Source: Dipteris shenzhenensis
Lineage: Eukaryota > Polypodiophyta > Polypodiopsida > Gleicheniales
NCBI GenBank assembly: GCA_047967505.1
Contig: CM106538.1
Strand: one strand, 5' to 3'
Length of the DNA: 64,000 bases
Shown: piece after piece, positions 33,484 to 45,580 of the stretch
How positions within the stretch are numbered: position 1 is the first letter of the stretch
How the letters are laid out: the number at the start of each line of letters is the position of its first letter
Notes under the pieces: generated by a model
The model's input: only the letters and a program-made list of their open reading frames with translations
Told to the model about the DNA's origin: nothing
Database searches by the model: none
Program-made: the position numbers and the translations under genes

Positions 33484-33684
33484 ACAATTACTGGGTACTT
33501 TATGATAGGAAGATCATCTCCTAAAGTCTAATCAATTGATGTAAGAAAATTGATCTTAAAATCCATCCTATATCATCTCAACAAGGGTTAACTTTACAAT
33601 GCTGGCAAAGAGGAGAACCTAGGAAGGTGTGTTATGCCATAGATACCATTTACATTATTAGAAAAGTTCACAAACATATAGCAA

Positions 33685-34590
33685 GAGGGTGAACCCACAA
33701 TAATAAAAATTATCTCGGCAAGCTACTCATGAGTCCAACACTAAGGAAAGAGGCATAAAACCATGTAAAGAAATGTGATGTATGCCAAAGAAATATCCAA
33801 CCCCAACACGAGGATTTCAATCCCCTAACAATAGTCGTTTCAAAAACCCCATTTGAAAAATAGAAATTTATTTCATGGGACCTATACATTGATTTGCTAA
33901 GGGAACATAGGCTATGCACATTATTGTGGTCATCGATTACTTCATCAAGTGGGTAGAATTGAGAGTAGTCAAAAAAGAAAATGCTAAAAGCACAACAAGT
34001 TTTCTTTATGAAAATGTGATCATGAAATATCAATGTCTAATAGAAACCTTGCACATTATGTGGCCATTGATTATTTCATCAAGTGGGTGGAATTGAGAGT
34101 AGTCAAAAAAGAAAATGCTAGAACCACAACAACGTCTCTTTTATGAAAATGTGATCATGCGATATCAATGTCCAATAGAAACTATGTCAAGTAGAGGCAC
34201 ACATTTCACCAATGAGATAATCAAGGAGGTTCTAGCTACCTTTATGTCCATTCATAGAAGAAGCAAACCCTAATACCTCGAAGGTAATGGACAAGTTGAA
34301 TCTACAAACAAAACATATTATGTGATGTTCACACCAAATTAGTTAAAACTACAAACAAAAATATATCATGTAATTTCCTCACCAAAATAGTGGAACCAAA
34401 GCTTTTCAGTTGGGCACAAAGATAAATGCATCCTTATAGGCATATGGACTACATTCAAGGTCAATATAGGGTTTATGCTAGGATTGGTGTATGGTCTTGA
34501 ACAAGTGGTCCCCCTACATGTAGCACTGCAGGAATTTCTAAGAGATTAAGATTCCTCAAAGAAAGGCTATACCAGATAGAGAAACACATA
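33685..34590 (+). pseudogene. Decayed Ty3/Gypsy integrase
   Basis: Around 33755-33850 the frame reads NHVKKCDVCQRNIQPQHEDF and NPLTIVVSKTPFEK, matching the zinc-binding end and linker of Gypsy integrase. Then come MHIIVVIDYFIKWVELRVV and FLYENVIMKYQC (core domain), SRGTHFTNEIIKEVLATFMS and LEGNGQVESTNK (the NGQ-E-S-TN block). At about 34450-34540 there is WTTFKVNIGFMLGLVYGLEQ VVPLH, the usual C-terminal block. The Asp normally before the 'RGTHF' motif is Ser here. A ~134-bp segment of the core is tandemly duplicated (33912-34045 and 34047-34183). Multiple stops and frame changes; no protease or RT was found nearby. Confidence 0.75.
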
Positions 34591-36359
34591 GAGACAAGAT
34601 TAAGGGCCTACCATGCCATGTTAATAGAGTAGAAAACTGAAGAAGGAATGTAGGGTTTGCAAAAAACCTCAAGGATAGGGAAGTAAAATAATGCAAACGA
34701 GTTTTTCTCTACAACATGCTCAAATATGCAAATCAATGGCCTTACAAGATTTAAAAATTGTAATTGGATCAGAGTTGTTGGATCAAGTCCAAATTACTGC
34801 AATGACCAATAGAAGTGGACTCTAGTGCTACTATGACAACTACAAGAAATAATGATAATGGTAAAGAGACCCAGGAGTCCAAAATCTTCACTAGATAGGA
34901 TTATATTATTACATGAGCAATCATTTGCATATTGGGTAGGCATGGTAAGTAATCTTCATTGCTTAGGAACTTAGTTATATGTTCCCGCTGTCCTAATAAA
35001 TTCCCAACAATAAGCTATAGGGGGTATCCCACCTTACTAATCATGCATAGAGCACTCACATAGTTTCGTGCACAATAAATAGGATTGCACTTATAAAAGA
35101 CCCATATAGAAAATGTTTCATTCCACATTCATTGCACTATCATTTACAAAGCATTATGAAATAGAGAAATTGAAAGCCATTTTGCGACTCACAAAAGGGA
35201 CATGCACTAAGATAAAAGAAAAGATCACAAACAATTGTAGTTGATCCATGCTTCCAAATGAAGATCCACAAGTAGACAAGTTCTAGCACAAAGAGAAAAT
35301 CCAAATTGACACAAAAGAAAAAAGACTTGAAGCTCCATAATTTAAAATCTTTGTGTCAAGGAACTGCATCGTCAACCCTGAGATCCATCCTATAGTCAAA
35401 TGCTTGTAGAGAAACAAAGTCCAAGAGCACCCAAAGCAGATCCTCCCAAGGGCATCATCAAAATATTGTGGTATTGTGTGCACGAACAAGGATTAAGAGA
35501 TGTCCCAAGAAGATTGGAAAGAGATGCAACCATCACAAATGGACTTAAAACCAATAGGCGTACAAAGGAAATAATCATTGCAACAACAAGAAGAAAACAA
35601 GCAATTCCATAAAAGACATGGAGGAGAAAGCACAACATGCACTATAGTTAGTGTGGCCCTACGTTTACCATCTCAAAGGCTACATAGGAATACTTGAGTC
35701 TAAGGGATTCCAGGAATTTCTAGCCAACTTTAAATCTGGGCATGTTGTTCAATTCATCAAGTCTTGTTAGAGCAGGAAAAACCCGGAAGAGAAAGTATGT
35801 CATAGTCATGTATCAAGAATATCCATATAATTCAAAAATAAGTAAAGTAAGTTGCATTCATGTTTCCCATTCCAAAATATAAGTATGCCTCAAGACCTCT
35901 ACATGCAAGGTTATTAAAAGTGCACAGCTAGTTCCTACCTAGCACAAAAGCACAAAATAATGGAATGAAGCATAACATGAATCCAAAATCCTATTCATAA
36001 AGAAGATTCTTTGCAAAAGACTCAATACAAGGGGAACTAAGAGAGACTTCATATCGATCAAAACTCTTATTTTCATCAGTTGTGAAGTGATGCAAGACTA
36101 GACTAGGCACGTGGTATTAGTGTTGTTGAAAAAGCATGTGTCAACCAATTACAATGACAAAAGCTATATGAATCATCTATCGAGATAATTCATTGACACA
36201 TGGCTATACCAAGACGAAGCCTCCATATCAACCTCACCATAGGCAATGGAAGATATGGGATCGTTTACTATCATTTCTATGGGAACTAGCTACTCTCAAT
36301 GGAATCCAAGGGGAATGTATTAGCAAGAATCCCACAAGAATAGGTGAATCTATGTAGAT
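34591..36359. other. No gene seen; likely decayed Gypsy-derived sequence
   Basis: AT-rich with only short open frames. The position just downstream of the integrase relic suggests the 3' remainder of the same element, but I could not identify an LTR or polypurine tract. Confidence 0.3.
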
Positions 36360-36745
36360 GAAAATGAGCTCAGGACATAATAATGCAACCTAGTTCAGAA
36401 TTGCTACCAAAGAGCCACCACAAAATGAGGTTAGAGAGCCAGTGCCAAAGGCAATATTGGTTCACATATGACTAAATGTGTGAGACATTGAACCCACCCT
36501 ATGTGAACAATAATGAATAGCTCAAAAGAAAAATGACACGATTTAGAATTACTACCACGAGCCACCAACATAGAGCTAGAAGTAATAGACAATACACCCA
36601 CCCATGTGGGTGAAAATGAAGAGCTCAAAACAAAAATAATACAAATTAGTTCAAAACTGCTATCACAAGATCCATGACAAAATGAGGAGGTTAGAGAGCA
36701 AGTTCCAAATGCAACATTAGTTCACATGGAACTAGGTGTGATAGA
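36360..36745 (+). repeat. Three degenerate tandem units of ~110-150 bp
   Basis: Each unit carries variants of GAAAATGA(A)GAGCTCA, TAGTTCA(G/A)AA(T/C)TGCTA, and, in the first and third, AAAATGAGG..GTTAGAGAGC and TTCACATG. Read in one frame the last unit gives ENEELKTKIIQISSKLLSQ and VPNATLVHMELGVIDLKLL, which is protein-like, so the array may derive from a coding segment. Confidence 0.55.
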
Positions 36746-37039
36746 CCTAAAGCTATTGGTCCAAGAGCATATCAGTAAAAGAAAACAGACCTCTAAATTC
36801 ATGAAGTAAGTTGACACACAAAGTAAGGGATAGGATCCCACATGGATGCATGGGAACCATTTTTAGCAATAGTATAGGAAAGGCAACCTACTAGTTCAAA
36901 TTAAACACCATCACAATCAATAGATGCAAAACCATTCAAGTATGGCATGAGAAGAGAAACAAAGGGAATGGGAAAGGCAAGTGGCAACATCCCTTTAAAA
37001 GAAATTGCAATAAGTAGAAAGAGAGGGATCCTAATACTT

Positions 37040-37890
37040 AACGGGAGCATGTCCAACAAAAATAATCAAGAAATGCATATGTAAAATGCTCTAGCATAGG
37101 GTATTAGAGGTGTAGGACCAGTAACAATAACAACAACCATACAACATAATCAACGGAAGCTCTTTGAGGTATTAAGGAATGAGGGAGCCATAAAATATTC
37201 CATCCACCAAATAGAAACTCTTATGTGTAAAAAGGAACTCATGTAATTCCAAAAAGAGTTTATTATAGAAAGTGGAAACGATAGATGCAAGCTAGGATGA
37301 AAACAACAAGTTGTAGGTGAGCTTGAAGGACCACAAACTCCAAGTATAGGAATGGAAAGAAATCAAAGAACAACTTAAAGATTCCATTTATGAGACATTG
37401 ATGTTCAATCCTTGGTGTTCATATAGCTTTGAGGACTAGATGATCAACTCTCAACACTATCAGTATCTCATTAATTCAATAGACTCAAACTTGCCTACAC
37501 CTCTACAATATTAGAAGTCAATTGTCTCAAATCTTAAACAATAGTTGTTAAATGGAAATAGTGAAGACCTAGAGGATCCAGTATAGGAAATATTGCTGCA
37601 AATCACCACAAAACTATACCAAGTTCTTGTTCAATCCCTTATGAGAGAAGACAGTGTTGAAGGTTGAGTGTGAATCCAATCTACGCAACTACAAATTAAA
37701 CTCCTAAATGCACCACCCACTCTCAATTGGGAGAGTCCCATTGGTGAAACGGCTCTAAGACACATATGCCAACTCATAAAAGAGAATGATAAGAATGTGC
37801 TATGGCTCTCGGTACATGTAGGACTCATAAGGATGAAGAAAGATGCTATAATGGTATATGAATATCTATTTTGGGGAGTCCTCCTTTCAA
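37040..37890 (+). pseudogene. Decayed coding-like stretch in unit 1 (repeated in units 2 and 3)
   Basis: Plus-strand frames read RKLFEVLRNEGAIKYSIHQI, then IEKEQ-like EIKEQLKDSIYETLMFNPW, then ITTKLYQVLVQSLMRED and APPTLNWESP and HICQLIKENDKNVLWLSVHV, broken by several stops and at least one frame change. The amino-acid composition and long helical segments look like former protein rather than chance. I do not recognise the family; a retroelement gag-like ORF is one possibility. The short minus-strand ORFs in the same place are shadows. Confidence 0.4.
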
Positions 37891-38023
37891 GCTAGAACCT
37901 AGTTTTTTCTTTTTTTTGCAAAAACCATCATCCTCATCCACTTGGTGCAATTCCACATCACATCCAATGTTGCCACTAAGCATGCAAACCAAGTACAAAA
38001 ATAAATTATTCCAAGAATAATAC

Positions 38024-38353
38024 ATGGTGTATCTCAAATGTGACCTACCCTACCTTGCCATGCTCTTTGCCAAATTGAAATCTATCACTAATTCCTTACT
38101 GTCCCAAGTAATACACCACGTACTATTTGAGAAAGAATACAGGGTGTATCTCAAATCTAAGCAACCCTATTTTGCCACACTCTTTGCCAATCTTTTATAT
38201 CCCTCCCTGGTTCTTTACCTTCCCCAAAACCAAAGCCAACCAATATTTGTTATCCCACTCTTTTCTCATGAATACCACCATTTTCAACTAACCCAACAAT
38301 CCCAATCAAATCACCCGATAACTCCTAACCTCCTCTTAAATCTTGATACTTAA
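38024..38353 (+). CDS. Hypothetical 109-residue ORF, array unit 1
   Basis: Starts MVYLKCDLPYLAMLFAKL and ends PITPNLLLNLDT. It contains an internal repeat (YLKCDLPYLAMLFAK / YLKSKQPYFATLFAN) that reflects a ~110-bp duplication in the DNA. No known domain. Conserved in all three units, but the units are young, so conservation is weak evidence of function. It could be a chance frame. Confidence 0.3.
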   Translation: MVYLKCDLPYLAMLFAKLKSITNSLLSQVIHHVLFEKEYRVYLKSKQPYFATLFANLLYPSLVLYLPQNQSQPIFVIPLFSHEYHHFQLTQQSQSNHPITPNLLLNLDT

Positions 38354-39922
38354 TCCTACCTTATAGAATTATCAAGAAGATGAAGCAATTCGCCCTTCCT
38401 CGACTTCCCCTATCCATACCACACCCTAGCCACATCTTCCTCAATCTATGTTCTCAATACAATCTTTGCCTGTCACTGATCACCTCATCGACTCCCATGA
38501 GACTGCCACTACCTTAGATGCTTATTGAGCTATTACCAGTTGGAGGAAATGTGGACTATACTTCTAAACAATATCAAGATTGTCATGACCCAAATCAAAC
38601 ACCCATAAGAGAATCTAGCACTAAAGCAAATTAGTTAGAAAGGATACTACTACCTAATAATCCCATTAAGTTTTGGAAAAGATACCCGAAAATGAAGACT
38701 AGAGGAAGATGGAACATCAAGTGTACTCCAATGAACATCCATTATGAGCAAATAATAACAACCCTCATGCACAAACTAGATCCATAGCAAAAATGGAGGA
38801 GAGCAAATATGGAGGAATAGTTCAAATTAAACACCATCACAGTCAATAGATGTGAAACCATTCAAGTATGGCATGAGAAGAGAAACAAATGGAATGGGAA
38901 AGGCAAGTGGCAACATCCCTTTAAACAAAATTGCAACAAGTAGAAAGAGAGGGATCCTAATACTTGACGGGAGCATGTCCAACAAAAATAATCAAGAAAT
39001 GCATATGCAAAATGCTCTAGCATAGGGTATTAGAGGTGTAGGACCAGTAACAGTAACAACAACCATACAACATAATCAACGGAAGCTCTTTGAGGTATTA
39101 AGGAATGAGGGAGCCATAAAATATTCCGTCCACCAAATAGAAACTTTTATGCATAAAAAGGAACTCATGTAATTCCAAGAAGAGTTTATTATAAAAAGTG
39201 GAAACGATAGATGCAAGCTAGGATGAAAACAACAAGTTGTAGGTGAGCTTGAAGGACCACAAACTCCAAGTATAGGAATGGAAAGAAATCAAAGAACAAC
39301 TTAAAGATTCCATTTATGAGACATTGATGTTCAATCCTTGGTGTTCATATAGCTTTGAGGACTAGATGATCAACTCTCAACACTATCAGTATCTCATTAA
39401 TTCATTAGACTCAAACTTGCCTACATCTCTATAATATTAGAAGTCAATTGTCTCAAATCTTAAACAATAGTTGTTAAATGGAAATAGTGAAGACCTAGAG
39501 GATCCAGTATAGGAAATATTGCTGCAAATCACCACAAAACTATACCAAGTTCTTGTTCAATCCCTTATGAGAGAAGACAGTGTTGAAGGTTGAGTGTGAA
39601 TCCAATCTACGCAACTACAAATTAAACTCCTAAATGCACCACCCACTCCCAATTGGGAGAGTCCCATTGCTGAAACGGCTCTTAGACACATATTCCAACT
39701 CATAAAAGAGAATGATAAGAATGTGCTATGGCTCTCGGTACATGTAGGACTCATAAGGATGAAGAAAGATGCTATAATGGTATATGAATATCTATTTTGG
39801 GGAGTCCTCCTTTCAAGCTAGAACCTAGTTTTTTTTTTTTGGGCAAAAACCATCATCCTCATCCAATGTTGCCACTAAGCATGCGAACCAAGTACAAAAA
39901 TAAATTATTCCAAGAATAATAC

Positions 39923-40255
39923 ATGGTGTATCTCAAATGTGACCTACCCTACCTCGCCATGCTCTTTGCCAAAATTTTGAAATCCGTCCCTAATTCCTTA
40001 CTGTCCCAAGTAATACACCACGTACTATTTGAGAAAGAATACAGGGTGTATCTCAAATCCAAGCAACCCTATTTTGCCACACTCTTTGCCAATCTTTTAT
40101 ATCCCTCCCTGGTTCTTTACCTTCCCCAAAACCAAAGCCAACCAATATTCGTTATCCCACTCTTTTCTCATGACTACCACCATTTTCAACTAACCCAACA
40201 ATCCCAATCAAATCACCCAATAACTCCTAACCTCCTCTCGAATCTTGATACTTAA
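39923..40255 (+). CDS. Hypothetical 110-residue ORF, array unit 2
   Basis: Same as the unit 1 ORF but with one extra codon after FAK (AKIL versus AKL) and a few substitutions; the length difference is exactly 3 bases and keeps the frame. No recognised domain. Confidence 0.3.
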   Translation: MVYLKCDLPYLAMLFAKILKSVPNSLLSQVIHHVLFEKEYRVYLKSKQPYFATLFANLLYPSLVLYLPQNQSQPIFVIPLFSHDYHHFQLTQQSQSNHPITPNLLSNLDT

Positions 40256-41850
40256 TCCTACCTTATAGAATTATCAAGAAGATCAAGCAATTTGCCTTTC
40301 CTCGACTTCCCCTATCCATACCACACCCTAGCCAAATCTTCCTCAATCTACGTTCTCAATACAATCTTTGCCTGTCACTGATCACCTCATCGACTCCCAT
40401 GAGACTGCCACTACCTTAGATGCTTATTGAGCTATTGCCAATTGGAGGAAATGTGGACTATACTTCTAAACAATATCAAGATTGTCATGACCCAAATCAA
40501 ATACCCATAAGAGAATTTAGCACTGAAGCAAATTAGTTAGAAAGGATACTACTACCTAATAATCCCATTAAGTTTTGGAAAAGATACCCGAAAATGAAGA
40601 CTAGAGGAAGATGGAACATCAAGTGTAGTCCAATGAACATCCATTATGAGCAAATAATAACAACCCTCATGCACAAACTACATCCATAGCAAAAATGGAG
40701 GAGAGCAAATATGGAGGAATAGTTTAAATTAAACACCATCACAGTCAATAGATGTGAAACCATTCAAGTATGGCATGAGAAGAGAAACAAAAGGAATGGG
40801 AAAGGCAAGTGGCAACATCCCTTTAAAAGAAATTGCAATAAGTAGAAAGAGAGGGATCCTAATACTTAATGGGAGCATGTCCAACAAAAATAATCAAGAA
40901 ATGCATATGCAAAATGCTCTAGCATAGGGTATTAGAGGTGTAGGACCAGTAATAGTAATAACAACCATACAACATAATCAACGGAAGCTCTTTGAGGTAT
41001 TAAGGAATGAGGGAGCCATAAAATATTCCGTCCACCAAATAGAAACTCTTATGCATAAAAAGGAATTCATGTAATTCCAAGAAGAGTTTATTATAAAAAG
41101 TGGAAACAATAGATGCAAGCTAGGATGAAAACAACAAGTTGTAGGTGAGCTTGAAGGACCACAAACTCCAAGTATAGGAATGGAAAGAAATCAAAGAACA
41201 ACTTAAAGATTCCATTTATGAGACATTGATGTTCAATCCTTGGTGTTCATATAGCTTTGAAGACTAGATGATCAACTCTCAACACTATCAGTATCTCATT
41301 AATTCAATAGACTTAAACTTGCCTACACCTCTACAATATTAGAAGTCAATTGTCTCAAATCTTAAACAATAGTTGTTAAATGGAAATAGTGAAGAGCTAG
41401 AGGATCCAGTATAGGAAATATTGCTGCAAATCACCACAAAACTATACCAAGTTCTTGTTCAATCCCTTATGAGAGAAGACAGTGTTGAAGGTTGAGTGTG
41501 AATCCAATCTACGCAACTACAAATTAAACTCCTAAATGCACCACCCACTCTCAATCGGGAGAGTCCCATTGGTGAAATGGCTCTTAGACACATATGCCAA
41601 CTCATGAAAGAGAATGATAAGAATGTGCTATGGCTCTCGGTACATGTAGGACTCATAAGGATGAAGAAAGATGCTATAATGGTATATGAATATCTATTTT
41701 GGGGAGTCCTCCTTTCAAGCTAGAACCTAGTTTTTTTTTTTTGGGCAAAAACCATCATCCTCATCCACTTGGTGCAACTCCACATCACATCCAATGTTGC
41801 CACTACGCATGCAAACCAAGTACAAAAATAAATTATTCCAAGAATAATAC

Positions 41851-42183
41851 ATGGTGTATCTCAAATGTGACCTACCCTACCTTGCCATGCTCTTTGCCAA
41901 AATTTTGAAATCCATCCCTAATTCCTTACTATCCCAAGTAATACACCACGTACTATTTGAGAAAGAATACAGGGTGTATCTCAAATCTAAGCAACCCTAT
42001 TTTGCCACACTCTTTGCCAATCTTTTATATCCCTCCCTGGTTCTTTACCTTCCCCAAAACCAAAGCCAACCAATATTCATTATCCCACTCTTTTCTCATG
42101 AATACCACCATTTTCAACTAACCCAACAATCCCAATCAAATCACCCAATAACTCCTAACCTCCTCTCGAATCTTGATACTTAA
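41851..42183 (+). CDS. Hypothetical 110-residue ORF, array unit 3
   Basis: Nearly the same as the unit 2 ORF (SIPN for SVPN and a few other changes). No recognised domain; may be non-coding. Confidence 0.3.
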   Translation: MVYLKCDLPYLAMLFAKILKSIPNSLLSQVIHHVLFEKEYRVYLKSKQPYFATLFANLLYPSLVLYLPQNQSQPIFIIPLFSHEYHHFQLTQQSQSNHPITPNLLSNLDT

Positions 42184-42650
42184 TCCTACCTTATAGAATT
42201 ATCAAGAAGATCAAGCAATTTGCCCTTCCTCGACTTCCCCTATCCATACCACACCCTAGCCACATCTTCCTCAATCTACATTCTCGATACCAATCTTTGC
42301 CTATCACTGATCACCTCATCGACTCCCATGAGACTGCCACTACCTTAGATGCTTATTGAGCTATTGCCAGTTGGAGGAAACGTGGACTATACTTCTAAAC
42401 AATATCAAGATTGTCATGACCCAAATCAAACACCCATAAGAGAATCTAGCACTGAAAAAAATTAGTTAGAAAGGATACTACTACCTAATAATCCCATTAA
42501 GTTTTGGAAAAGATACCCGAAAATGTAAGACTAGAGGAAGATGGAACATCAAGTGTACTCCAATGAACATCCATTATGAGCAAATAATAACAACCCTCAT
42601 GCACAAACTAGATCCATAGCAAAAATGGAGGAGAGCAAATTTGTTCCAAG

Positions 42651-43640
42651 GAATAGTTCCAGGGATGTTTTTATCGAAGCTATACTTATATATTAATATA
42701 AAATGCTAGAGAAAGTTTATAGAGTTAGTTTTTCTAGTTTCATCATATTGATAGGACATATTGCAATTTTCTTTTGAACTTTGAAGAAAAAATTGTAAAT
42801 CCTTGGAAAATTTTAGTTGTTTTCTCATAAAAGTTTCAAATCTTGGTGAATGTTTCAAACCTTTATTTATTAGGGCATACTCTTTTTCATCACCAAGGCC
42901 AAGATTTTAGTTGTTTTCTCACAAAAGTTTCTAATCTTGGTGAATGTTTCAAACCTTTATTTATTAGGGCATACACACTTTTGTCACCAATATAACAGTT
43001 TCATTTCTTAACGAAAGTAAAACGAAAAAATCATCCATGATTTATAGTTCTTCAAAGAATATCTTACATGAAGCACATCCCAATTTGGTGTAGCACTGTG
43101 CACACTTAGGTGGGATCCACAATTCATACATTTGAATGTTAAGCTACACCTCATTGGCCAAGAATTCATAGATTTTCCAAGGTGGAATAGTCAAGATAAG
43201 GAATGCTCGTAAGAGCACTAGAGCAATTTGCCACACAAATGCGTAATAGATTTAATCCAATTCTCAAGCATAGTTCCACATACAACCAACCATTAGTAAC
43301 AATATTGGAAGGTGCCCCCAAAATTGACCAACAACTACCCATGCTTAGCTTCAATCCAAAAGACAAATAGATGCTATTAGCAAGCACTAGCGGCATCGTT
43401 CTACTTATAATAGAGGATGTCTCTTTGTGAGACTATTGGGAATTTGAGAAGTCCAAAACACTCTCCATTCCAGGATTTATCTCTAGAACATGGACAAGTA
43501 AGCATAGATTAAAAAATCCTCTTCACATGCTTGCATAGAGAGTGGAATCCGTACCACATTCATTGCATAGAAAGAGAATCTGTATCACATGTTTAGCATA
43601 GAAAGGAATTCAAGAACACGTATAATGATGTCTTAATGGA
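42651..43640. repeat. Spacer with a ~93-bp tandem duplication (42808-42993)
   Basis: A segment with TTTTAGTTGTTTTCTCA, AATCTTGGTGAATGTTTC and TTTATTTATTAGGGCATAC occurs twice in direct succession. The remaining sequence to 43640 has no recognised gene; GCATAGA(AA)G(A)GAAT pieces recur near 43540-43610. Confidence 0.7.
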
Positions 43641-43699
43641 ATGAAGCCCATAATTTTTGTGGCTGAGTGTTCATTTCACCTTTTATGTATCTTCTTGTG

Positions 43700-44190
43700 T
43701 CCGTGCTTGCTTGTAGTATCAATGTGTATTAGCATGCCCTTACCCTTGCATCCTCCAACCCTTCTCCTCCTCTCCCTTACCCTCCCCCACTCAAACTATT
43801 CTTCTCTCCTATACCCTCTCTCCCCTCTTCCCTCTTAACTAGCTCACTCAAGAGTCATTTCCCATGCTTTAAGCCTACATCTGCAACCACAAGACAACAT
43901 GAGACCCTTTGCTACAACTATATCCATGCTTGCTTGTAGTATCAACGTGTATTAGCATGCCCTTACCCTTGCATCAACCCTCAACCCTTGCGCCCTCCAA
44001 CCCTTCTCCACCTCTCGTTCTCCTCTCCCTCACCCTCCCCCACTACTTCAACTATTCTCCTCTCTTGTACCCTCTCTCTCACCTCCTCCCTCTTAATTAG
44101 CTCACTCAAGAATCATTTCCCGCACTTCAAGCCTACATTTGTAATTGTAATACGACATGAGACCCTGTGCTACAACTATGATCACTTATG
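43700..44190 (+). repeat. Tandem duplication of a ~220-250-bp CT-rich unit
   Basis: Both units begin near GCTTGCTTGTAGTATCAA and include TGTATTAGCATGCCCTTACC and AGCTCACTCAAGA, ending near GACAT/ACATGAGACCC. The second unit has extra CAACCCTTGC-type inserts. Pyrimidine-rich; the open frames reading Leu/Pro/Ser are compositional. Confidence 0.8.
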
Positions 44191-45480
44191 CTACACTGAT
44201 GCACCGAACGTATTTGTAAGTGACCAACACCTCGAAACTAAAAGAAAAAAGTGGCAACATGCAAATGAGACCCACCATGAGCACTGTTAAGCTTGCAAAG
44301 TGATAGAGATTTGTCATTTATGGTTATCAAGTTGGTAAGCCATGTGGTTGCAAGTACTAGTGAGTTAGTGGTGCATGCATAGCTCAAGTCTAACACATTT
44401 AGATGGTATTCCATATCTATTCCACCATATTTTTTGTTGTTTAGTGAGCCACATTGGTGTATTGAGTTGGTGGGAGGGGGCTTCAGATGACACTTCTACA
44501 TATGGGAGTTCTACTTTTCTCTGCTTTTGTTAAAGTATCCTACTATGGGTAAAAGATCATTTGAAGACACATGCATGTTTCTTTGGATCATGTTCAATAT
44601 GTCTTTTATAAATATTAAGTGAAGATATGTGAGTAGTTTTGAGATTCTATCAAATCTAAAATTTTGAATTTTGAGTAAAAAGATGCTTATTGCTTATACC
44701 GAGTATTATTCTTGTTTTAAGATCTATTTTTGGTGGAATCAAACAACTCACATAAAAAGCACCAATTTGACATACTTCAATAACAAAATGATATGCTTCA
44801 TAGTTGACATTGGCTCAGCCTCAATACCCATCACCTCTTGTCCTTCGCAAAACCAAACTCAAAGCACACACAATGTAAGCAACAGTCATATTTTACCACA
44901 AGAGACTTCATTTGAGAAACCCTCAAAATACATGGGGATAATTTGTGTGCATGTTCATGTGCATGTGCATCAACACGCAAGCATCCATGTGCATGTCCGA
45001 ACACATGCTAGTGTGTGCATGTTTATATGCATGCCATCCTCATGCATGTGTTACCTAGGTATGTATAGTGCACCTAAGACCTACATGTGCATGCTTGCCT
45101 ATACATATATACAACTTTTACTACTCGTGTAGGCTTTTGAAGTGTGTTGTATCCCTTCTTGTGATACATGCAAGTCTATTGATGGGCCCTCGGGCTTTGG
45201 TTTTAATGTGACATCCCCCTTAAATGACTCCTTTTCTTCTCATTTTATACCAAAGCCGTGACATTCGCTCCTTGTTTTGTGAAAGTTGAACAATCATTTT
45301 GCCTCCCAGTACTTAGAAGAGGAAGCACTTGTACTCTTTTTGTGGAAATAACCTCCTTCATCAAAGAATCGTATGCTAGGTTATGTCCCTACTTCACATA
45401 CGCACAATTGACATTCACAGCTTACCAACTGTTTTTACAAATATATCCAAACATTGCATAAGAACTTGTTGACTCCCTTG
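44191..45480. other. No gene seen; CATG-rich low-complexity patch
   Basis: 44945-45110 is rich in GTGCATGT / ATGCATGC steps (alternating purine-pyrimidine). The rest has short open frames without recognisable domains. Confidence 0.35.
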
Positions 45481-45580
45481 TGAACATGCGTCAATACCAC
45501 TCCTATGCATGTAACAAGCATCATGTGTTGTGAACATGCGTTAATACCGCTCCTATGCATGTAACAAGCATCATGTGAAA
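45481..45580. repeat. ~53-bp tandem duplication
   Basis: TGAACATGCGTCAATACC...CATCATGTGT followed by a second copy with two or three substitutions. Confidence 0.85.

Larger units (their letters stand above)
36892..42650 (+). repeat. Threefold tandem array of a ~1.9-kb unit
   Basis: Unit 1 is 36892-38817 (1926 bp), unit 2 38818-40719 (1902 bp) and unit 3 40720 to about 42650 (~1.93 kb). Units start TAGTT(C/T)AAATTAAACACC and are clearly over 90% identical. Unit 2 lacks 26 bp near 39865 between two CATCC copies, a typical slippage deletion. Each unit carries an ATG frame of 109-110 codons and an upstream stretch of decayed coding-like sequence. The array is recent compared with the flanking decayed retroelements. 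It looks like local tandem duplication rather than a mobile element, since no terminal repeats or target duplications were found. Confidence 0.95.

Noticed and set aside
37631-37828. 65-codon minus-strand frame repeated in all three array units (also 39557 and 41459)
   Set aside because: It is antisense to the better-supported decayed plus-strand coding-like stretch.
36892-42650. Mobile element explanation for the 1.9-kb array
   Set aside because: No terminal repeats, target duplications or element genes; the units are head to tail with shared junctions, as in local tandem duplication.
36892-42650. CRISPR-like or operon structures
   Set aside because: Repeats are kilobase-scale with no short spacers, and the window is clearly plant nuclear DNA.
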